From: Mikania micrantha
Taxonomy: Eukaryota > Streptophyta > Magnoliopsida > Asterales > Asteraceae
Assembly: GCA_009363875.1 (NCBI GenBank)
Contig: CM018691.1
Coordinates: forward strand, 123,381,404 to 123,445,403
Length of the DNA: 64,000 nucleotides
Direction: 5' to 3'
A program made the translations under genes and the position numbers. This document shows positions 47,784-58,600 of the stretch, piece after piece. Positions within the stretch are counted from its first letter, which is position 1; the number at the start of each line of letters is the position of its first letter. The notes under the pieces were generated by a model. It made no database searches. It was not told the DNA's origin and was given only the letters and a program-made list of their open reading frames with translations.

Positions 47784-49870
47784 TAGGTTATAGCGAACTA
47801 GTAAAATATTTTTATAAATCTAGACTATAACCAATCAAACATTATTTTCAGAACGGTTTCTTTCCCAATATGGTATTGCATGCGTACTTAACCTGAGAAA
47901 ATTGATATGTGTGGATGTGTCTTTATTAGTACATGACTAACCAAATTTTTATGGATGTCCTTCTTTCTCTAGTGTTTGATCCTATGATTAACGTGCACGG
48001 CTCTAGTAGTGAGCCTGATTTATTGTCTTACTCATATTTTGTTTTAGGCCTACATCTATTGAGGCATGATGGTTGTGGATGACTATCTGCGTCAGATGAC
48101 GATATATCCCACAACTAATATTCCTTAGTCCCCATATGTATTGGCTTCACATGATTGTCTCCTCCTATTAGGGTGTTATATACATGTATGAGGAGACGTG
48201 TCCTCGGTAAGAGGCCACGTGCTAATAATAATGAAGCTCTTACTTACTCTAAGAGGAGACATATACTGGAGAACATTTCAACTGCACTGAGGGCTGGTGT
48301 GATTCGATTGGTTGGATTGGGTGACCGGGAGATAAATAGTGAGATCCCCAGTTTGAGCAAGGGAACCCTCTACTATAGTGGTTGGGTATATGACTCAAGG
48401 AGAGTCATTGGATTTTGCGATCGCTACTCCGACAGCGCGATGTGCTCAGTATGAGAGCACTATTAGGAGGCCACATATCATCTTATTGACATGCTTACTG
48501 AGAGATTGGACTCAGTACACGCATAGTTGCTCACCATTTTATTTGATGACCTCCCACAACACCAATGTAGTTGGTCCAAGAGATATGTTTAATTTGTTAT
48601 GAGTATTGTATTCACTTTGAGTTGTTAGTTCTAATATATCTTTGGTAGGACTAAGTATTTCGTTGACAATACGTTTTGTATAAATTCATTTATTTGAATT
48701 ATACAAGAAATCACTCACGGCTACTATCCATGAAATCAGAGGAAAAATTGATTCAAATCTCATCTCACAAGCACGAAGGAATAATCATAGCTTATCTCGT
48801 GACATGTTGTAGTATCTTTAGCTCAAAGGGACACAAACAACGACATCGAGAAAGAACAACTGTGAGGTTGTACCAAAAAAAATTTTCTAGGTGTGTAACT
48901 CGAGATCGTTTATTGGCACTGAGGGTCCACTAAATATAATGCATTGGATAGAGAGAATGGAATCTGTTATGAACACTAGTGGCTGTACCCCAGAGCAACT
49001 GGTATAATATGTTGTTTGTTCGTTCCATGATGAAGCATTAACATGATAGAACAGGTTGCTTAAAGCCAGAGGAGAAACTGCTGCATACAACCTCTCTTGG
49101 GATGAGCTTGAGGAGCTACTATTGTGGGTATATTGCCCAAGAAGTGAAGTGTAGAAGCTAGAGATTAAGTTTTAGAATCATGTCATGATAGGTGCTGAGA
49201 TTCGAGCCTATACAACTAGATTTCATGAACTTGCGAGGTTCATTCCTAGACTGTTTACCCTGAGTATGTAAGTATAAAACGATATATATGAGGTTTGGCA
49301 CCTCAGATTTGAGGCATGGTTGTTGATCCCATTTTCACCATTAGTTAGCACATATAATTCATGTAGTACATTGATTGTGGAACTTGGAATTTTAATTGAT
49401 GTTATTGTTTGGTTAATTTGAACCGAAATCTTTGTCCTAAAGTGTGAAATGAAAGAAATAAGAAAACGGGCATATGATGAGTGTACTACTATGCCTGGCC
49501 AACATATTATTTCACCCATGATATGAATGTGATCTTATGGATATCATTTTATATTAAGGTCATTGAAAATAGGTAAGATGTTAAGAATTTGCTTTGGTTT
49601 ATACTTCTACTTTGTATAAATGAGAACTTCGACGGAAGTTGGTAATTTAGACAAGAAGGTGATAGAAGCAAGTAAGACACTTGCTAGTGTAGAGAAGAAA
49701 CCCTTTGAGGGAAAGTGGAAAATTTTTGATAATCATTTTAGTAATTAGAAAAGTAGGAATCAGGGTCCGGGAAAATTCTACACTGCAAACACATCTGAAG
49801 TTCCATGTTGTAGGTTGGTATGTGAACGATGTTGTAAGATAAGACACCAAATTCAAACATATAGAGTTAA
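47784..49870 (+). pseudogene. Gypsy gag region, decayed
   Basis: A recognisable gag block lies around 48960-49255. The broken frames read SGCTPEQLV, RLLKARGETAAYNLSWDELEELL and IRAYTTRFHELARFIPRL, matching the retrotrans_gag region of plant Gypsy elements, with several stops. Upstream, 48155-48454 is open but carries no motif I can name. No intact zinc knuckle was found. Confidence 0.65.
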
Positions 49871-49889
49871 GTTACCTTTAGGGCCAAGT

Positions 49890-52734
49890 GAAGGAAATAG
49901 AAGTTCCAGCTAGAGGATCATTCATTAAACATTGATCTCTTACCTGTAGAACTTGGTAGCTTTGATATTGTAGTCGGTATGGATTGGTTATCTAAGAATA
50001 GGGCGGAAGTTATTTGTTTTGAAAAGGTGATTCGTCTTCCTCTTTCAAACAGGGAAGTTTTGGTCATTCATGGTGAACTGAAGAAACCTCCCTTAAAGAT
50101 GATAAATGTTATGAAGGCACAAAGTTTCTACTCAAAGGATACTCTGCATTCTTAGCTAGTATTATTGACACAAGAGCTGAGAAATCAAAAATCAAGGAGA
50201 TACCTGTTGTTCGAGAATATCCAGAAGTTTTTCCAGAGGACTTGCCGGGATTGCCTCCGTCAATACAAATAGAGTTTAGAATCGACCTTGTTCCAGGAGC
50301 GGCACCTATGGCGAAGGCTCCATATCGATTAGCACCTTCTGAAATGCAAGAGTTGTCAAATCAATTACAAGAATTGTTGGACAAAGGATTTATTAGACCA
50401 AGTTTTTCTCCTTGGGGAGCACCGGTCTTATTCGTCAAAAAAGAAAGATGGGTCAATGAGGATGTGCATTGACTATAGAGAGTTGAATAAACTTACCATC
50501 AAGAATCGGTATCCCTTTCCGGGGATTGATGATTTGTTTGATCAGTTGTGTGGTTCGAGTTTCTATTCAAAGATCGATTTACGCTCAGGATACCACCAAC
50601 TGAAGATTGTGGAGGAAGATATTCCAAAGACTGCCTTCAGAACGCGCTATGGGCATTATGAGTTTTTGGTCATGTCTTTTGGGTTAACGAATGCACCTGC
50701 GACGTTTATGGACCTAATGAATAGGGTTTGTAGACCTTATTTGGATAAGTTTGTAATTGTCTTTATCGATGATATACTTATCTGTTCAAAAAGCAAGGAA
50801 GACCATGAACATCATTTGAGGTTGGTTTTGGAGTTGTTAAAGAATGAGAAGCTTTATGCTAAGTTCTCCAAGTGTCAATTTAGGATTCACGAAGTTCAAT
50901 TTCTGGGTCATGTAATAAGCGAGAAAGGTATCCAAGTGGATCCCATGAAAATTGAAGCAATTAAGAATTAGAGTACGCCTACATCTCCAACTAAAATACG
51001 TCAGTTTTTGGGACTGGCTGGTTATTATAGAAGGTTCATTGAGAACTTTTCTAAGATTGCTCAATCGTTAACTCTATTGACTCAGAAGGATCGGAAGTTT
51101 GACTGGGGCGCCAAGCAAGAAGAAGCTTTTCAACTGTTAAAGCATAAACTATGTACTGCACCCATTTTATCACTTCCCGATGGGAATGATGGATTTGTGG
51201 TATATTGTGACGCATCACGACAAGGTCTTGGATGCATTGTAATGCAACGAGATAAGGTTATAGCATACGCTTCATGGCAACTTAAGATCCATGAGAAGAA
51301 TTACACCACCCATGATTTAGAATTGGGGCGGTTATTTTTGCACTCAAAATATGGAGACATTATCTCTATTGAACAGATTGTACTATCTTCACCGATCATA
51401 AAAATTTCAAACATATCTTTGATCAAAAAGATCTGAATACGAGACAACGTAGGTGGGTCGAACTGCTCAATGAATACGATAATGAAATTTGTTATCATCC
51501 TGGAAAGGCGAACGTAGTGGCAGATGGCTTGAGCAGAAAGGTTAGAGACAACTTTATGAGTGCGTGCATTGGGTTTAACTATCCAAACGAGCCTTGCCGA
51601 GGCACAACTTGAGGCACTTATAGTTGAAAATGTCAAAGCCTAAGGCCTACACCAAATGGGTAAAGAATTAATCCTAAAATCCGATGAAATTTTATATTTC
51701 ATGGATCGTATATGGGTACCTTGTTTTGGTAACTTTCGTGAGCTAATATTGGATGAAGCTCACAAGTCACATTATTCAATACATCCAGGGTTGAATAAGA
51801 TGTATAAAGATTTGAAAGAATTTGTTTAAAGGCAAGGCGTTCCTGTGTCGATCATATCTGAGAGGGACAGTTTGTTTACATTAAGGTTTTGGCAATCTTT
51901 GCAGAAAGCCTTGGGTACTCGTTTGGATATGAGTATTGCTTATTATCCACAGACAGATGGTGAGAGCAAAACAACTATTCAAACACTTGAGGATATGCTT
52001 CGGGCATGTTGTGCTTGATATCGGTGGTAGTTGGGATGAGCATTTACCGTTAGCGGAATTTTCTTATAAAAATAGTTACCACTCAAGTAAAAAAGTTGCA
52101 CCATTCGAAGCCTTTATGGTAGAAAGTGTCGCTCATCGTTATGTTGAGCAAAATTTGGTGAAAAACAAATTACTGGAACTAAACTTATTCAAGAGACCAT
52201 TGATAGGTCTTTCGAATAAATGATATATTGAAAGCTGCCATGGACAGGCAGAAAAAAAATTATGTTGACAATAGACGGAAACCGTTAGAATTTCAGGCAA
52301 GAGATCGTGTTATGTTAAAAATCTCACCTTGGAAAGGATTCTTTAGATTTGGCAATCAAGGGAACCTTATTCCCCGTTATGTTGGACCTTTCGAGATTTT
52401 AGATTGAGTTGGTCCAGTGGCGTATCGACTCAAGTTACCGTCGCAACTTAGCAGTGTGCATGATGTATTTCATGTATCTAATTTGAAGAAGTGTCTTTCT
52501 GATGAAACAACTATTGTACCAATTGAAGATATTCAGGTTGATGAAAGACTTCATTTTGTCGAAGAGCCTATCGAGATTGCGGATTGGGAAGTCCATAAGC
52601 TCAAACGTAGTCGAATCAAGTTAGTGAAAGTAAAATGGAATTCGAGGCGTGGCCCAGAATTTACTTGGGAGCGCGAGGATCAGATGAGAAAGAAGTATCC
52701 CCACCTGTTTCCTTATGAGGTGAAAAAGTCTTAG
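49890..52734 (+). pseudogene. Gypsy pol: PR, RT, RNase H, deleted integrase
   Basis: Protease end: DIVVGMDWLSKN (about 49957). RT begins near 50190 (REYPEVFPEDLPG, YRLAPSEMQEL, PSFSPWGAPVLFVKK), shifts frame near 50445, continues MRMCIDYRELNKLTIKNRYP and carries the catalytic VFIDDIL (about 50760). A TAG at 50969-50971 ends the frame, which resumes with IRQFLGLAGYYRRF. RNase H shows VVYCDASRQGLGC and, after a frame break, HPGKANVVADGLSRK (about 51495). Integrase starts with ILDEAHKSHYSIHPG but jumps directly to RQGVPVSIISERD near 51830, so the zinc-binding region end and first catalytic Asp are deleted. The C-terminal part (VYRLKLP-like, FHVSNLKKC, RGPEFTWEREDQM) is open to 52734. Confidence 0.9.
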
Positions 52735-52777
52735 TGGTTTATAATTTTAGGACGAAATTTCTTAAACCAGGGGAGAC

Positions 52778-55700
52778 TGTGACATCCGGTATTTTTATGA
52801 ACGATAATCTGTAACGGTTAGTATACTAAACTAGATTTATTTAATGCGTAAATAATTTAATATTTATCATTAAATTAATGTTGATTAAAAAGTATAGCAT
52901 AGAGTGTTGTTTAAATGCGTGGATTTGCATTTGGTAAATTTTTGAGATTTCGGTACCGTTCGACGGTGTTTAATGAACGTTGGTGACAACTCAGTTAACG
53001 AATTTAGTATAATGCTTCGTTTAGCATAAAATGATAAATCATGAATGTATAAATTAAGTTAACGATGAAAACCGTGAATTTTGGTGTTAACTGTTAATTT
53101 TACTGACAACCGACTTTATCTGCGTTTTAGCTGGGTAAAATAGAATTAATTATTCAAATAATATTTAAGGTCATTATTTTTGACAAAAATTTGATCGTTT
53201 TGGTACGATTAAATATTCTATTAATTTTAGAATAAAAATCGTATTTTTATTAAATTTCCGGTACAAAGTTTATACACCGTAGGACTCAAATTATATCTGT
53301 TTTTATCAGTTTTTGGAATCATGAGAAGCCATAAGAGGACAAGTGTATACCCACTTGTCAAGTGTAGGTTGAAAAAATATCCTTGCAAATCTTTTAAAAT
53401 CCTTTCAAATCTCCAACATCACCATCACTTTTTCTACCACACTCAACCTTCACTTTCTCTCCCTCATCTCTCTTTCAACGTCACTCTCTCTCTCTTTCTC
53501 TCTAATTCTTCATTTCAAAATTTTGCAAGCATCCATCATCCATTGTTGTTCAAGTCTATGTGTTCTTGAGTGATAGTTGGAGCATTTTAAGGCTTTGATT
53601 AAAGAAACCCTCCATTATTGATCATTTTTAAAGGTAAAACCTCTTCATGATTAAGTGGGTTTTTATTCTAGTTGTTCACCCAAACATTGAGTTTAGATCA
53701 AATGGGTTTTGATAATGTGTGTGTATGTGTGTGTCGTGAGTGTGTGTAAATATATGTATGTGGGTGTACCGTAATGTATGTAAATATGTGTGTATATGTT
53801 TCTTTCAAAATATACATACATGCCTACATGGATGAGTTGCTTGGATGATGATTTTAATCACATGCATGCATGTACATATACATGCATATACATGTATGCA
53901 GATGTGTAATAAGCTACCTGCATGAACATATATGTATATGTATATGTTTGTATGGGTGAGATGGTTACATGCATGAACACATATGTATGTATAAGTGGGT
54001 TTTGTTGACATGCATGTATATATATGTATGTATACATGATTTGATTTTACATGCATGCATGTGTATGTATAGGTATGTATGCATGATTATTTCAAGTATA
54101 CATGGGCATGAGGATAATGTATATATATACATAAGTATATATGTGGTAGAAAACATGACATGCATGATGGTTGTATATGTATGCATGCATGGGTATGTAT
54201 GTAACTTTTTATGTAGTTATTGAATTTGAAAATATAATAATAATAATTTCAATTTTATGAAATATATTAGATCTGATCTAAAAGTTGTAATATACTTAAA
54301 AATATAAATATTTTTGGTGGAAAATGAATAAGGAATGGTTATATAACTTAGACATAATTTTTATTACTTTAAAATGGATGTTTTGATAAGATAAAAACTA
54401 TAAAAATAGATTTTTCTATAAAAATAATTTGGAACAGGTTATGTAACTATAAAAATAAATTTTATAACATATTTAAAGTATAAAATCAAGTGGTTTTAGA
54501 ATTGTAATGACATAACGGTTATTGAGGACCGAAAATACGCGTTTTCGGCTATTTTTAACATATAAAAATAATTATTTTATGAATCTGATTGTGATCAGAA
54601 AAATTTATAAGTTTTTATGATAAAAATATGTAAATTTTAATATATAAGTGTTGTAAGAAAAATATAAAATGAAATACTTGAAAACTATGTCTAAAAGTGA
54701 CGTAAAAACGTCGTTTTAACGCAAAATTTCGACATAAATTTGTGAGTGATTTTAAACAGAAAATTTTGAGTAAAAATAAGTATAAAATACTTGTTTTGAA
54801 GTATTAGAAGTCAATTAGGTCATAATGTATGTTGATGTGCTTGTATGTTGCGTTGTCGGTAAAATACGATGAAATTGTCATTTTTGACAAGTGGTTATAA
54901 ATAATTAAGTTTGGAGTTAAAATAAATTTTTAACAAAGATAACTTAATTATTTGGATATAATATGACTTAAAAACGTTAACTTATGATTTATAAAAACTA
55001 AGTTCGAGTCACCAACGGGTCGTTTGTGTGAAAACTGTTTTCCTTAGTGGAATGTGTTTAAGTCTAGCTAAGTTGGGTGAACAACTTACATGATGGACTT
55101 TTATTTAAACTGTTAATGTGTCCCTTGGGTTTTAGGACGCTAGTGAGAACAGTCGGGTTATTTGGAATCTCTGTTGCTAGCAGGAACGCATTGAGGTGAG
55201 TTTCACGGCCCCTTTTTAACTGTTTTGTTTTTAAAATCGGGGGAGAAACTGCCTATGTTTTGGAAAAGGATATTTGTAATATTTATGCTTGTGTGGTATG
55301 TGATGGTTGATAGCTCTTGAGTAAGTGCAGTTGGGCCTGGTTCTCGTGGATTGTTCCCGAGTGGTTTTGCGCATTGATAATTTTTGTGCCCGCAGTCGTA
55401 ATCATTAGTCTCGCGAGGGACCGCAGGATATATTGGTAGATCTATCGGGCTTGACAACCCACTCCCCGGCCAGGTGTCATGGTCCTTGAGTAACGGGAGA
55501 ATATATATTGCAGGGAGTCTGCTCGTTGGTTTCGGTTTGATTATGAGCTCATGGTGTCTATCGGTTCGTAGGACCTAGCTAGTCTACGAGATGTTCACTA
55601 GCACATCATTGAAATATTACCTTCTTTTCCTTGATAAACTGTTGAAATGTTTTATTATAAAACCTGTGAACTCACCAACCCGTTTGGTTGACACTTGTTT

Positions 55701-55982
55701 TTAAATTTGTATGTTTCTCAGGTAAGTAGCATTGCTGTTTGGGGAAAGGAATAACCGGTTCTTGAAAGCGAGCGTACTTGAGATATTTATCTGGGACAGG
55801 TTATCGAATTGATGGAACTGATGTTTTTTTTTATAGACTGGATGTTGAACTTGTAGTGTTTAAATAAATTTATCGATGACTTTTATAAATAAATATCCAT
55901 GTTTTATTTAAATCGTTCGCTTAACTTATGCTTTTGTTAATTACTGTCGACACTAAGACTCTGTTAAGACTTCCGCTTGACA
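52778..55982 (+). repeat. 3' LTR of the Gypsy element (3205 bp)
   Basis: Near-identical to the 5' LTR but lacking about 65 bp in the TG/CATG-rich part and about 13 bp just before its end: the 5' LTR reads CCGCTGCGGG..GGTGTGACA, this one CCGCTTGACA. The final TGACA is followed directly by the AATGC target duplication, so the small deletion occurred inside the LTR end. Confidence 0.93.
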
Positions 55983-56092
55983 AATGCCATATCATCACCT
56001 TCCACCATAAGGGATAGCGGAACCTCTATTTTCACACATAAAACCATAAACCACCTAGTTTCCATCCCATGCATGCAATATCACCTATTTCA

Positions 56093-56312
56093 AAAAAAAA
56101 AAATCTAATTTTGACTGGTGGATAACCTTAACCATATTTTGTAAAAGGACTAAACTCGTAATTTTTCGGGATCATATTTTATTTTATTTTTTTAATAGTT
56201 GAGATGTTGTGATGGCTCAAAATTGTTTTAAGTGTAACACCAAGGAAATAGAATGCTTAAACTGGACTCTAGAGGGAAATACACAAAATATGTTTGTATA
56301 AGAACATATAGG
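56093..56312. other. Spacer between the MULE and the next MITE
   Basis: AT-rich, starting in a poly-A run at the edge of the MULE terminal repeat. Nothing recognised. Confidence 0.5.
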
Positions 56313-57120
56313 TGGTGTTTGTTTTTATGAAAAAGAGCTTCTAAACCTTTTTTGCCTGTGTCCTGCAGACCACGGGCAGATGAAGAGTGTTTGTTTTTTT
56401 AAGACTTTTCATTAAAAAAGGTCTTTTTGTTGCAGATATGTTACAACTGCTTCTCAAGTCTTCAAACCTCTTCAAGGTTTTATAAAAACCATGCATACCC
56501 CGTCTCCTCTCCCTTCCCGCATAATCAATCAAGCCCTCCATCCTAAATCGTCGGCGCTTCACCACCAACCACCTGCTCCTCCCGGCGGCTGGTCGTCGCT
56601 ACACAAGCTCGTCGTCTGCAGTCCCGGCCTCGTTCACTCTGGCGTACTCCTCAAAGCTAACATGTTTCAAGTAAGCAATTCTCGATCAAATGATTCAAAT
56701 CCTTCATGTTCCACTGTTGATGATGATGATAAGATCAAAGAGACTATTGTTGTTGTTCGTAGATCTGATTGTTCCTGGTCTTTGTACCATGATTTGTACA
56801 TAGAGGATGATAAGATCAAAGAGGCTATTGTTGATGATGATGATAAGATCAAATCCTTCGTGTTCCACTCTGTACGATGTTCCTGTTGATGATTTGTTCA
56901 TGATCTGATTGTAAAAAGATTATTTAAATATCCATGTTGAAAAACTCTTTTAGTTTTAAAAAAATCAGTGTATTTAAATTTCAGATTATTTTAACAATTT
57001 GCAAACGTTAAAAAAAACAGTCTTCTTTTTACAGGCTACAGACGTTTAGTCCATCTCTTCTACTGCAGATGTGGTCCGCAGACTGCAGACGATTTACCTC
57101 TTCAAAAACAAACAGCACCA
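56313..57120. mobile_element. MITE or deleted DNA transposon, TGGTGTTTGTTTTT ends
   Basis: The ends TGGTGTTTGTTTTT and AAAAACAAACAGCACCA form an inverted repeat with a gap and match those of 39233-39733. Subterminal GTCTGCAG/CTGCAGAC-type motifs occur at both sides (56371-56395 and about 57080-57090). The interior has an open frame (56491-56889) with repeated GATGATGATAAGATCAAA segments; it has no recognised domain and differs from the cargo in the other copy. No clear target duplication. Confidence 0.6.
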
Positions 57121-58600
57121 TAGTCTTAAAAAAACACGCAAAAACGTCATTAAAGCAAACAAGAGAAAAAATTAGTAAAGTCTGCATGAGATTAGCAATC
57201 AGGGTAAAGGTCCAACAACCAATCAAGATTCGTGGCAAACTTTGTAAAGTGATACGTAGAGAAAAAAGAATAAGATATGGACACTAAAGATTTGATATCA
57301 AATTTGAATATGAAAATATGATAATGACAAGTTATATCATGATCACTATCATCGTACTCAATATATCTCACCATTAGCAATTATTGCATTTTGGATTGAA
57401 ATAAGTAACATTATGACATAGTATTCGATTGAGATGAGTAACACCTTAATACAAAGCAGGTCAAGATCGGCAACTTAAAAACCATGTGAACATAATGGAT
57501 TTCAATAGGTAAGAATGATCAATAGTATATTTAATAAGAAAATCATTAAAAGTTATTCAAATAAACTATTTGATTAGTTACAACTCGTTTTAACTTGTGC
57601 GAAATTGATTTTTTTTAAAACGACTTGTTTTAAACCCAAACGGATTTTGCTTAAAACCCGTCTTGACCCGCACACATCATAACCCACACCCGTTCTAACC
57701 CGTTATCCAACCCAACCAGCCCATTTTGCGAGGCATAGTAATATGTAAACCTTACCTCTACCCCATATGAATAGAGGTTGTTTCCAATAAGGCCCTCAGC
57801 TTATTATATCCAAACAACCCAACACTTTTAATATTATTTTCACAAAAATTATATAAAATAACGTTAAAATAGTGCAAATTTACTATTGTCCCTTAAAGAT
57901 CAACACACACACAGAGAAATATATATATCATATGCGCGTACCGTAAATGAGACTTCAATTGTACCATGATCTTAACTAATATTGTTCTTTTTTTTTTATA
58001 ATTCAAATAAATACAATTTGTCACTATCACATACATCTGCCCCATCACCGAACATATATAAAACTAGTTTGTATGAGATCGAGAGTGATATAATGCTTTT
58101 TATCATTGATCGATGATGTTTCCTTATCAATAAAATTTGACATGCCATGAAACGTGACGATATTTGTAATTTACTTTCTCTTTAAAAATAATTATATGTT
58201 TTAACAACGATTACATTAACAAGAAGATTGTTATGATGATGATCTAATTCTTTTAGATAAAAGTATAAACATTTTACTATATTCAGCCCATTAAACTCAT
58301 AAACCTTTTTCGCTTACTTGTTTAAAATTACTAAAGATAGAATATGACCCAACTTGACCCATTTACCTATAAATGAGTCGATATAACCCACTTTGCTTTA
58401 CAAGCCTCTAACTGCATCAATGGCGTGTGACCGTGTAATTCTTGCTAAAAAAATTATGCTCACTCACCTTGATAAAAGGTATAAACACATGATAGGCACA
58501 TTATCCATGAACTAAATAAATATGTTGCAAATGATATTTATTGAACTAAAACACATCAAATTCAATTTCCTTTAATAACAAACTAATTTATGCTATGATA
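57121..58600. other. Downstream flank of the NDUFAF7 gene, repeat-derived
   Basis: 57580-57735 carries an aaacccgt/gacccgc/aacccg rich dispersed repeat, related to 22690-22770 in opposite orientation. 57738-57955 is a SINE remnant. 58265-58400 has further gacccaactt/gacccattt motifs. No gene found. Confidence 0.5.
57738..57955 (-). mobile_element. SINE remnant
   Basis: Minus orientation. In order: aaaccttacctctaccccat, aatagaggttgtttcc, ccctcagctta, cccaacacttttaatattattttcacaaaaatt, aaaataacgttaaaat, tcccttaaag and tatgcgcgtaccgtaaatgag, all landmarks of copies B and C. The tail is missing. Confidence 0.65.

Larger units (their letters stand above)
44478..55982 (+). mobile_element. Ty3/Gypsy LTR retrotransposon, 11.5 kb, recent
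   Basis: The 5' LTR is 44478-47763 and the 3' LTR 52778-55982. A 5-bp duplication AATGC flanks the element (44473-44477 and 55983-55987). A primer-binding-like TGGCATCAGAGCC lies at 47771-47783, seven bases after the LTR, and an AACCAGGGGAGAC polypurine tract precedes the 3' LTR. In the first ~530 bases the LTRs differ at about seven positions, so the insertion is recent, yet the internal genes are already broken. Gene order PR-RT-RH-INT is Gypsy-type. Confidence 0.95.
43136..56092. mobile_element. Mutator-like element with long TIRs, split by a Gypsy insertion
   Basis: The left arm (43136 to about 43390: gaaataggtg, gcatgcatgg, ggaaactaggtg, ggttccgctatccc, gaatagaat region, cttccgctact) is matched in reverse complement by 44345-44477 and, after the Gypsy element, 55988-56092 (gatagcggaacc, cacctagtttcc, ccatgcatgcaa, cacctatttc). 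Before the insertion the right arm was therefore continuous, and the original element was about 1.45 kb with ~250-bp inverted repeats. It retains a piece of a MuDR-type protein. The outer flanks are A/T-rich and the target duplication was not resolved. Confidence 0.8.

Noticed and set aside
56491..56889. 132-residue open frame as a gene
   Set aside because: It is enclosed by MITE ends, contains internal repeats and shows no recognised domain.
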